A stretch of DNA of 64,000 bases from Tetrahymena thermophila SB210 (taxonomy: Eukaryota > Ciliophora > Oligohymenophorea > Hymenostomatida > Tetrahymenidae), in NCBI RefSeq assembly GCF_000189635.1, contig NW_002476567.1, forward strand, positions 992,001 through 1,056,000. The letters are read 5' to 3'. Under the pieces are notes generated by a model. That model worked only from the letters and a program-made list of their open reading frames with translations. It searched no databases and was not told where the DNA came from. The position numbers and the translations under genes are program-made. Below, piece after piece: positions 51,235 through 64,000 of this stretch (its first letter is position 1; every line of letters begins with the position of its first letter).

Positions 51235-52683
51235 TCATTTTAATTAATTTTACTATTCTTATAAAAGAATTCTAATTACTGATTCATATTATTCAGTTTC
51301 TAAGGGTGCATTCTTGAAATATTTATCTTCTAATAACTAAAGATTGTCTATTTATTTTCTTATTTGTAAATTTAATTAATTACCTCTGCTGCTGTAGGTC
51401 TTTTATTTGGATTTAACTGAAGTAGTCGTTCCAAAACATCTACCAAACCATCTGAGTATCCTTATAAGACATCCAAATTTTTTAACTTTTTAGCTTAGAC
51501 TGGATTAAATTTAATTTTTAAAGGCAGCTAATCATAGTCCTTCCATGTTTCTTACTTTTCATAATTAAAATAATTTAAAAATTTAAGGAACTTATTATAA
51601 AATATGCTATGAAATTTGCAAAAAAGATCGAAAATAGTTTTACGTCAGGCGTACCCCTAAGTGCAAATATACAATTTAATATTTCAACATTATTATCGGA
51701 AGTAATTGGGAATAAGAATTTCTCGAATTTCATAAGAATCTCCATAAAGACAACTCCGATAGCCCACATATCACTCTTAGGTCCATATTTAGCACTGCCT
51801 AAAATAATTTCAGGAGGTCTGTAGTTTGCAGTGAACATGTTTGTTGTAAAAATACGCTCGGTTGAACCAAACTCTCTAGAAAGACCAAAATCAGTAATTA
51901 CTATCTTTCTATCTTTATCAATTAAAAGATTTTCCCACTTAATATCCTAATAAATATTTTAACATCAAATATTTATTTTTTTTGCTTAATTTTCTCTCAA
52001 AGCGAATAAAATAACTCTTTCAATAAAATAATTACTCTGTGCAATATGTAATTTTCATGCAAATATTTCACTCCTTATAAAATTTACTTAAACATACATT
52101 TAAAGTCTTCTTCCTTAAATGAATCTATACGTTTTAGTTCAAGCAATTTATGTATAGGTACACAAAGAGGCATAACAATCATCAAATTAGACTATTTTTC
52201 GTTTTGGCTATTCTCGTTTTAGACTATGAAGACGTCGACTATCTTTTTTTAAATTTAATGTAAAAAATACTCTTGCTTATGCTTGTTTTAATTTTATTTA
52301 CTTTGACAATATTAGGGTGATTAAATTATTACATAAATCTAATTTCTCTAATATTATCCATACTCAACCCTAATCTATTTTACTATTTAAAAGAGATATT
52401 ACGATTAATTGCTAGTAAACATATTTGATCAATTTATTTATTATGATCATCTCCATACTCCGTTGTCTTTAAATTTCTTGATTGCAAATAGTTCTCCTGC
52501 CTTCGGTTTTTCTTTTGATTCTTGATATAATCTATCAAGAGTAAAAGATGGAACCTGATGCTGTTTCTCTTACTGACCTATATATCTGCAAGCAAATACT
52601 TCTGCATAAGCACCCTATCCTAAGCTTTTTATTTGCTAATATTTATTGTTAAAAATTTCTACTTTGTCTTTCGTCTGATACAT
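51235..52683 (-). CDS. cyclin-dependent-kinase-like protein kinase
   Basis: Six exons (52683-52459, 52382-52302, 52242-52036, 51946-51644, 51554-51384, 51336-51235) give 362 residues. All kinase landmarks are visible: glycine loop GQGAYAEVF, FAIKKF with the ATP-anchoring Lys, a C-helix GLSMDNIREIRFM in the place of PSTAIRE, catalytic loop HRDIKWENLL, DFG in ITDFGLSREFG, RPPE at the APE position, and MWAIGVVFMEIL. An insertion of about 30 residues lies between the glycine loop and the Lys. The C-helix sequence (NIRE) and the lack of a PSTAIRE-type motif place it near CDK7/CDKL-like kinases rather than CDK1. Activation-loop sequence FGSTERIFTTNMFTANYRPPE has Thr residues that could be phosphorylated. 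It lies back-to-back with the BEACH gene. Confidence 0.88.
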
Positions 52684-53277
52684 TTTAAGTTGTTATATTT
52701 ATACTTTATATGCAATTTTTTTTGCTTTATTTATTAAGTAAAATTATCAAAATATATCTCTATTTGAAATTATAAATTAATTTTCTAGTCTTCTAAAAAG
52801 AGTAGAAACAGACAAATAAACATTTTAGACATTATTTTTATTTCTAACATGTCTATTTTTTAGAGTGACTTTAACTTATGAGATTCTAATTAAAAGTAGA
52901 ATTTGCGATAAAAAGTAAAGAAATTATACAATTACAATATTTATAAGCTTTTTCAGTTAAACATATTGACTTAATAAAATCTGAATACTAATAAAACTTC
53001 TAAATAAAATATTTTTTATTATCTTAAACAAATACGATTTCAAAAAAATAATAATAATTATAAATTTTTTATTATCCCAATTTAAAATTATTTAAATTCT
53101 AAGATTTAAAAAAAAAAAATTGATTGATTTTTTGATATTAAGATATATGCGAAAATAATTTTGAAATCTTTATTATTTATTGGTATTATTGTGAATAATT
53201 TAAATGTTGTTTAATTTTGCATTTAATTATTGAAAAATAACAAATAAATAACTAATAATTACTAGCTTTTATCAAAA
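52684..53277. promoter_or_regulatory. shared divergent promoter region of CDK-like and BEACH genes
   Basis: A 594-bp AT-rich interval between two divergent start codons, so both promoters must lie in it. No consensus element is recognisable. Confidence 0.45.
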
Positions 53278-56324
<3,047 letters not shown>

Positions 56325-56737
56325 AAAGAAAATTATTTAAATTTATTTGTTTATAAATGTTTAATTTTATTATAAAACATTTTCATTATAAAATTAGTTT
56401 TGATAAATAATCTAAAATACTATTTTTAATCATGTAATTTAATTGATAAATTGTTGAAAGGATTTAAAGATTTAAGAATTTCTATTAGAATAAATAAATT
56501 ATATCCTTTGTAAAATATATTCTAAATTTTATTTAATGAAACACAAATTTATTTGCTTATTGATCAATAAATATTCAATTTAATTTTATTACATCAGATT
56601 TGTTTGTTTTTTCTAATTTTAAACAGCTATCAAATATAATTTAAAATAAATATTGTAAAATATTGTTTTTAGTCAGAAAATTCTTGAAGCAAATAATTTA
56701 AAAAGTAGTTTTTTATACAATCATTAATAGAATAAAT
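56325..56737. other. intergenic, AT-rich
   Basis: Short spacer between two plus-strand genes; nothing recognised. Confidence 0.6.
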
Positions 56738-57991
56738 ATGGGAAACATCAATGTATTTTAGCATCTAAACAAGAGTATTGTATTTACTTGCATTATTTCT
56801 CTAGGATTTGGCATATCTGCGGTTAGGTGCTATAATGATATCTAAAAATTGTAAAAGAAAGTAACTTGGATGGAAGAATCGAAATTTTACTCTCCTTCAG
56901 AATGTAGTGAAGAATTTGATAAATTGGTTTAATAAAGAGTTAAAGAAACGAGTCAAGATAGCTAATAGCTTACTGAAAATGAATTATTATTTAAAAAGGT
57001 TATTGTTTAAGGAGCTGTTCAGTGTTAACAACCATTGTAGTCTAAAATAGATTAAAATGTTAATAATCTCATTTATAGATATAACTTTTGTATAGTCAAA
57101 TACTCTAATGATGAGCTAAAAAATATTTTTGATTTTACAAAATTCGCTAACTAAAAGAAATAGAATTAGGTCTGCATGTATGTCCCAGAATTTAATTTAG
57201 TTGATGAAAAAGATTTAGAGAAAAAAATAGAAGTTTGTATAAATTTGGAACCTAAAATTTGCTAAACTTCAATTAATCACTATACATTAAGATATACTGA
57301 TAGACAACTCAGCCTTTTACATAAATTTTAAGCTAAATTTTCTACTTTTGTCAATATTTTAGGAATGCTCTTTTAAAAAGATAAATACTTCAGCTTTTCT
57401 AAAGGAATAGAAATAGGATTTAATGAACATGAAATAGGCATTAAAAGTGGAGGAACTCTTGCAATTATTGGAGATGTAAACATAACTTCTTAAATTAATT
57501 TTTAATATTTATTTTAAAAGATAGATAACTAACTTATAATCAATTAATTATTTTTTTATTTTTAGGTTATTTACAATTTCTAAACTAAAGAGCTAAAAAT
57601 GATCAATCCTTTAACTATCATTGGTAAAAAGGCTGATTATATTAGAAGGCTAATAACTAAATAGAAAGAAAAAAAGTTCTACTTTTATTTTTTTATCGTA
57701 ATCTCTTGCTTAAGCTCTTACTACGTTTACAATTAAATTAAAAAAGCTTAAAGAGCTGGAAGAATGCTTATTAACCAATAGCAAGATTCTCTTAAAAATG
57801 TACAAAAGGCATTAGTAAAAGAAATTAATGACATGAAATGTGATTTGTGTAACGATTAAAATAAATAAATGATATACAAACCATGTGGGCATTTAGTTTG
57901 CTGTAAAAGCTGTTCTACCAGTAAGAATATCTAATTGTGCTAAATTTGTAATAAATAAATTACAGAAATCGTAGAAATTTATTTCTCTTGA
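56738..57991 (+). CDS. MUL1/MAPL-like RING E3 ligase
   Basis: Two exons, intron 57476-57565, give 387 residues. Architecture matches MUL1, the outer-mitochondrial-membrane E3: an N-terminal hydrophobic helix (SIVFTCIISLGFGISAV), a soluble intermembrane-space-type domain, a second membrane helix (FYFYFFIVISCLSSYYVY), and a C-terminal RING of the C3HC4 type: CDLCNDQ...CGHLVCCKSC...CQICNK. All eight metal ligands are present. MUL1 proteins ligate ubiquitin or SUMO and affect mitochondrial dynamics. The soluble middle domain is divergent, so chloroplast-type relatives cannot be excluded, but no plastid is expected here. Confidence 0.85.
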
Positions 57992-58622
57992 AGATATGAA
58001 TTTATTTTTAAAAAATTGCTTAAGTAACAAATTAAAAACAATTAATAAAAAATACTTTTAAAATATATTAAAAATTTTGAACCTAATTAACTAACTAACT
58101 GTAAATATTAATGTGGCATATTTGTAATAAAATATCCTTTTAAATATTAATTTTATCAAAATTTTGCTTCTATGGTTTATTATACTTATGTTTATAATAT
58201 TTTAATATCTTAATTTTATGCTAATGATTTTATTAATTTATAAAATTAGATTAGATTTTTTTAAACAAAAAAATAAATAAATTTATTTACTTTTTAAATT
58301 AAGGGAAATAGGAATAAATAATTTTAAAAAAATATATTTTATTAGAGTTTGTTAATTTTATTTTCTTTTCATGAAGAATAGTTTTTTTATAGAAACGATA
58401 TAGATATTTTATTATTTTATTTAAGAAAAATATTAATTTTTTAATGATATTTATTTATTTGCTGAAAGAATAAATAATATCAACCATTAATATTTGATCT
58501 CAAAGATTGTGAAAGTAAGCATAAATTATTAAGAAATTAAAATCAGTTTATATGTAATTTGATGTTATTTAATAAACATAAAGGAGAATTCAATTTTTAA
58601 ACATAAAAATATAAAGAAAATT
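57992..58622. other. intergenic, AT-rich
   Basis: Spacer between two plus-strand genes; AACTAACTAACT simple sequence at 58089-58100. No gene seen. Confidence 0.6.
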
Positions 58623-61106
58623 ATGAAAATTTCTGATTCTTAAGACAACACAGCATAAATAAAAAGCGAAATTATAGATAAAAATGAAATTAACCAAGAG
58701 GAGACAGTAAAAAACGATTAGTCTTAAGTGGATAAAATTCCAAACTAAAAAAAGTTTAGAAAGCGTATTAATCTGATCAAACAGATAAATAAATAATAGC
58801 TGCAATAAGTAATGGAAGTTTATAAACCTTTAGATTTTTAGCAAGTAACTAAAAAAAATGCTAAAGATTAAAATTAAACTTCATTAAATATAAAAAACGA
58901 AATTAAATTAGATTAATAGATTTGTAGAGGATAGGAAAGCATTGGAAAACCAGCAGATGCAACTAAAGTATAAAAATCAGTTAAAGATACAAAATATTTA
59001 ACAGTTATAAACAACGCAAATAATATTAATGAAAAAGTATAAGCTAAAGCACTTGATGTAAAATAAACTGCTTAAGAGAGTTAAACAAATAAATCATTTG
59101 AAGTGAAAGCTATTGTAAATTAATAATATATAAATAATTTTAAAGATGAATAGCAAAGCTAGAATAAACTATCTTCTTGTAATAGTAAGGTCACAATTTC
59201 TTCTAATTTAAGTTTTGATTTAAGTTTAGATAATACCTAAAAAGAGGAATAAAAAAAACAAGGATACTTTTATCAAAAGTTTGAAGATGACTAAAAATAA
59301 AAGTAAGAATGCTAAGAAAACATAATAAATGATTTTTAAGAATAATATTCCTCTTCCTTCTTATCAGAATGCTAATCATAATCTTCAAACAAACAAGCAT
59401 AAAATAATGAGTATCAATTTGAACAGTTATCTCTTTCAAACAAATGTACAAATTCTTAATTTTTAATAGATAAAAATGACTAACAAATAAATAATTAATT
59501 TGTCAAAGGATAATCTTTTTAATCTACTCTAGATGCGAGTGGATAAATTGAATATCACAGCAATAAGAAATCTTAAATAAAAATTAACTATGCTAAAAAC
59601 GAGGCACTTTTACAAATAAATACAAATTAATTGAATAATTAAAGTTAATAAAATGTATTTTAATTTGAAGATATAAAATAAGATTAGCATTTAATAAAAG
59701 ATCCATTAATAATTGGCTTTGAAAAAAATTAATTGTAATAAAATGATGTTAAAAAATAGCAAAATACTTCATCTAATATTTCTTAGTACATTTAAAAGAT
59801 AAAGCATCGTAAAGTTTTGTGTGATAACACAAAGGTAAATTTCTTAGACAACTCTTGTCGAATTGAGCATTTAAATGAAGTTAATTCAAAAAATAATTAG
59901 AATTTACTTGAAATTGAGTAAAATATTAAAGTAAACGAAAGCAAAAGTACTGTTAATAGCCAACCCAATAGAAAAAGAGTACTCTCTCAATAGGTATATA
60001 ATAATAATTAATAGAAGTAACAGATATGCAATTATAATTTATAAAAATAAGATTAAACTTATTAATAAAAAAGTTTAACTCCAATCAGCTGCTCATAAGG
60101 AAAATAAAATTAATAGCATTTTAAAATCGAAGGACTTAAGTAAATAGATATGATTAAAAGTACAGGATTTTAATTTATTCCTTAGAAAAATGAATCTTAA
60201 GAAAAAGCTGTTAATTTAAATTATAATTTTATAATAAAATAGAAATTAAATTCAATTTAAAATACAAACTAAAATAAAGATATTGTTAGGAATGACTAAA
60301 AAAATGTTTTAGAAATAAGATTTGGCTAAAATATTGACATTGAGTAAAGCATAAATCCTTAGAAACTAATAATTTCTTAGAATTAATAAGCAAAAAATGA
60401 AAAAATTTAATTATTTAATTAAATAAACGAATAAAAATAAGTTTAAAATTATTTTTTGAATTCTTAATATGAATCTAATTAAGATCAAGCTAAAAAAATT
60501 AATCTATTGGAATAAATTAATAATATATATGACACTCCTTCATCTGTTAAAAATATTATGTAAAATATTAAAAGTAGATCAAATTCTCTTTCTCATAATT
60601 TCAAAAGCTCATAGAACTAAAAAAAAAAATAAACTGAAACTCCTAAAAATAATGAGCATTAGTAAAAAACAAAATAATAAGGATAAAACTTAAAAGCAAG
60701 CAGCACTAAAAATAAAAATAATTTATAAAATAATACCAAAAATGATGTAAAAATTCTTAATATTGATAAGTAAAATACAAAAATTAGGTCAAACACATTA
60801 ATTTTAAATAATTCACCAAATTCAAATTACTCTAATGAAATTTCAAATATTTCTGGTATTAAAACTGCAGACAACAAAAAAGCTGAGAATGTAAACTTTA
60901 GAAGAAGATCAAATACAAATATCTAAAAGAATAACACTTAAACTCCTAACTTAGATTAGAAATAGAGCAAAGATTTGAATTAAAGATATACAAATCTTTT
61001 TGTAAAAATTATATTTTTATTAATTGAGAATTTATTTTTATTTAATTATTAAAAAGAACTAATTAAATCTAGACTGGAAAATATAAAATATTAAAAATTT
61101 TATTGA
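58623..61106 (+). CDS. Q/N/K/S-rich disordered protein
   Basis: One continuous frame of 827 residues with no intron, from ATG at 58623 to TGA at 61104-61106. It is composed mainly of Gln, Asn, Lys and Ser, with no folded-domain motif recognised. A few patches are less biased (KKFRKRINLIKQINKQ, HRKVLCDNTKVNFLDNSCRI). The last 50 residues become hydrophobic (NLFVKIIFLLIENLFLFN) and may be noncoding sequence read through a missed intron or an earlier end. Its long open length in one frame, despite many possible TGA triplets, is the main evidence for coding. Confidence 0.6.
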
Positions 61107-61961
61107 GTAATGTCATCCTGAAAAAATTATGTAAAGGAGCTCTTTTATGAAATAAGTAAATCAATACTTTTTTTTTGGAAATATGTATTAAAAATTTTTT
61201 AAAGTAATAAAAAAAATCAAAGTAAGTTCGATTTTTAGAAGACATAGATTTGGATATGAGTTGAATAAAATGAAAATGAGAACAAATGCAATATTTTTTT
61301 CACTTACTTCATTAAAAGAGTAAAAAAATAAACTTCATTTTAGTTACAATATTTAGGATATTTAGTAAAAACAATTTTTATTTTATTAATGAAAATAATC
61401 AAAAAATTAATTTAATTTATAATAAAATTTATATAAAAATATAATCAAATTTTAAATAAAAAATGTAAATAGTTTAAATTTATTTTTCTATGTTTATTAG
61501 TGAATTATAAGAAAAACAAAAATTAAAAATAAGTAATTAAAAAATGATTGCCTTAAATATTAATTTAAACAATAAAAAAGCTTAACTAATTTTATTATAA
61601 ATTTAGAAAATATTTTTATTAAAAATAAAAAGCAAGATAAAAAAATCAATAAATAATTAAAATTCGATGAGCATTTTCAAAAAAAAAATATTTATAAAGA
61701 AATTAAAAAATGAACAAATTACTTATTCAAACTAAATAAAATATTTATTAATAAAATTTGTAACAAAAATGTAAGGTGATACAAATAAACTGAATATTAT
61801 TTGATTATTGCTGCTAATTTATTTTAACATTTAAATAATAAAATATGAAATTAATTTTAAAAACACTAATCTAAATTAGTATTTTAAAAAAGATTTAGGT
61901 ATTTATTTACAAATAATAAAAACATCTACCTAATTTTTAAATTTAATATTTTTAAGACAAT
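61107..61961. other. intergenic, very AT-rich
   Basis: A/T homopolymers and alternations only; no gene or element seen. Confidence 0.6.
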
Positions 61962-62771
61962 ATGTTTTTTTTTAGCAAAGACAACATAACATCAAAAGGA
62001 GAAAGCGAAATTGAAAAAGAAATAGAGAGGAAAAAAAAGTAGGAATAAGAATAAACAAAGATTTTCTATGAGAAATTATAATAAAAGATGATTTAAAAAG
62101 AAGAATTTTAAAAAAGATTTTCAGAATATATGAACTAATATTCAAATGAACATAAACTTTATGTAAAATTTAGTCATCACTCTAAATATGAATTTTTATT
62201 TAAAAACTATAAATTAAGTTCAATACCTTGTATGAGATTAAAGATTATATAGCCTCAGAAGAAAAGAATAATGCAGAAACCCTTAATTCTATTAAATCAT
62301 TGGCAATACACACAAAATACTTGTATTTAAAATTAAAAATGGTGTAATTGAGTTATATTAAACTTATAAAATTAATAGAATTATGAACACTTCAGATTAC
62401 AAAAAACTTATTAAGTATCTTGAAAATTTTCCTAATCTTAAAGTATTATGGATTACTATTAGCGTAGCGTAAAATAATTCAATCCATAAAAAAAAATACA
62501 TATTATAAATTATTTAAATACTAGAACTTTTGGGATTGATAAATTAAATTGTGATGAAAGCTCTTTAGAATTGTTAAGATTATTTATTTTAGAGAATTTT
62601 AGTAATTAGCTTGAGGCTCTATATGTAAAATTCAACTTTGACTCTCATGACTCTTAATGGAATAATAGAAAAAAGACTATTTAACAGATTATAACTTAAT
62701 GGGATGATACATTTGAAAAGAAAATTGCCATTTACAGATGCGATTATTAATTTCAAGGTCTACTAATATGA
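61962..62771 (+). CDS. small unrecognised protein
   Basis: Four exons joined at introns 62163-62218, 62344-62378 (35 nt) and 62469-62524 give 220 residues. The N terminus is a charged helix (EIEKEIERKKKQEQEQ). It is followed by FNTLYEIKDYIASEEKNN, LENFPNLKVLWITIS and a C-terminal SSLELLRLFILENFSNQLE region that hints at a leucine-rich or helical repeat. No family recognised. The splice phases all close to TGA at 62769-62771, but the 35-nt intron is unusually short and the joins are tentative. Confidence 0.45.
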
Positions 62772-63730
62772 GTTAACAAATGAATGAACCAATTTCAAAA
62801 ATTAAATAAATTATCAATGTAACAAAAAAGTTAAAACAAATGAAATAAATTTTCAAACTAAATAATAATAATAAATAATTTTCATATTTAATAAATATAT
62901 TTTGAGTTGTAAATTATTTTATAAATTTGAATCTTATATATCATAAGATTTCTCATCTATTTAATCTAAATAAATACTATAAATATTTCTTTTATTTATT
63001 AAATACATAAAACTTATCCATCCATAATAATTATATTACATTTTATATAAAAAATAATTGATGAAATAGAAAAAAAATTTAATTATTATTAAAACTATTT
63101 TATTTTTATAACTTAATTTATTTTTCATTTTTAAAACTGTTAAAATTTAACAAAATCTAAAATAAAATGTAGTAAAGCATGACAAATTTTTATAAGACCT
63201 TAATTATATTTTATTTAAAAACTAAAAATCCAATTAACAAAATATTTGTTAATTTCTTTATAATTAAAAATATTTTATTTTTTAAAACTTAATTTTTATT
63301 TTATATTTTGAAAGCAAGTTAAAAATTTGTTGAAATTTAATATAAAATATATTATTTTTTAAACAAAACTTAAAAAAAAGATCTATAAAATATACTAAAT
63401 CTATATATGATATTATCTTATGGATTATGAGTAAAATTTTTCTATTTGAATAATTTTGACTCATAATGTGTAACATGATTCTAAAAATAAAATTTAGTTT
63501 TTTGAAATTAAGTTTATCAAAAATAATTAGATCTAATTAATATTAAAAGAAATATTAGATTAATAAATTTATCAATTTTTGATAAATTAATCTTTTCTTA
63601 TGCGTAATTTTACATCTTGTAAATATTATATTTTCTCCTTTAATGAGTAAAATCTAGCAATGTATCTTTGATTGTGTGTATTGATTTATTTGCTAATAAT
63701 TTAAGAGTTTAATTTAATAAGAGAAAGCAT
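62772..63730. other. intergenic, very AT-rich
   Basis: Spacer with no coding frame recognised. A near-palindromic AAATTTATCAATTTTTGATAAATT stretch lies around 63566-63588. Confidence 0.55.
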
Positions 63731-64000
63731 ATGTTTAATAAAAATGATTATTTTCGATTGATATCGTCCAAATAAATTTTTTATCAATATTTGTTAAATA
63801 AGCAGATCACTTATCAAAAAATAAAAGATATTAGGAAATATCTTCTCTTTTTAGTGAATTTGGTGATTAAAAATCTAATAATTAATGAGAATGAGAGAAA
63901 GAGAAAACTAGCTTTAAAATATAAAAAGAAAAAAATTAATGTTAGTTGGAATGGAACATTAGGAAACCTTATCAAACAAATTTTAGTAAATTTTGAATAG
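63731..64000 (+). CDS. 5' part of an unrecognised gene, runs off the window
   Basis: ATG at 63731 opens a frame that stays free of TGA to the right edge, 90 codons. The residues are basic and helical (YLLNKQITYQKIKDIRKYLL, ENERKRKLALKYKKKK). No motif is recognised. It could be the first exon of a longer gene or chance open sequence; the final codon TAG would read as Gln. Confidence 0.4.

Noticed and set aside
51609-51824. Plus-strand frame of 71 codons
   Set aside because: Antisense of the CDK-like kinase exon carrying the RPPE and MWAIGVVF motifs.

Overview
This window reads as macronuclear-type DNA from an oligohymenophorean ciliate, most likely Tetrahymena or a close relative. The sequence is very AT-rich. 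Long conserved proteins appear only when TAA and TAG are read as glutamine and TGA is the sole stop. Genes are interrupted by short AT-rich GT...AG introns, mostly 35-110 nt with a few of 290-750 nt, and are separated by AT-rich spacers of 0.4-4.8 kb. No telomere repeat, transposase, tRNA, rRNA or CRISPR array was found. Because a standard-code scan breaks these genes at every TAA/TAG, coding regions were rebuilt by hand-reading frames and splice sites. For every multi-exon model whose start and end are both in the window, except the one at 16167-17412, the spliced length closes to a whole number of codons.

Layout from left to right: a 5'-truncated Sfi1-like centrin-binding protein (+, <1-3295); an APC5 subunit (+, 3946-6958); a spacer with a three-copy 193-bp tandem repeat; a MOK-type ciliary MAP-kinase relative (+, 8462-11224); a coiled-coil protein (+, 12130-13961); the LYR protein ISD11 (-, 15244-15498); an unrecognised charged protein (+, ~16167-17412); a large membrane protein with a decayed histidine-kinase ATPase domain (+, 19718-24221); a MINDY-3/4-type deubiquitinase with a predicted lipidated N terminus (-, 25187-27290); a disordered protein with a small C-terminal conserved-looking domain (-, 28259-30196); a 4.8-kb gene-poor stretch with foldable elements; a tandem CCCH zinc-finger protein (-, 35009-35923); a cyclic-nucleotide-binding-domain protein (-, 37148-41327).

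The right part holds: a divergent cullin with acidic and RS-rich insertions (+, 42269-45667); a cyclic-nucleotide-gated-type K+ channel with a CCHC knuckle (+, 46749-50650); a CDK-like kinase (-, 51235-52683); a FAN/NSMAF-type BEACH protein without WD repeats (+, 53278-56324); a MUL1-like RING E3 (+, 56738-57991); a Q/N/K-rich disordered protein (+, 58623-61106); a small unknown protein (+, 61962-62771); and a 3'-truncated unknown gene (+, 63731->64000).

The genes are independent eukaryotic transcription units, not operons. Several concern ubiquitin (APC5, cullin, MINDY, MUL1), cilia, centrin or cyclic-nucleotide signalling (Sfi1-like, MOK, CNBD protein, K+ channel), but nothing in the sequence shows that the clustering is functional. 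The best leads for something undescribed are two foldable intergenic elements (31289-31366 and 34597-34718), the cullin insertion, the decayed histidine-kinase domain, the lipid-anchored MINDY enzyme and the WD-less BEACH protein.
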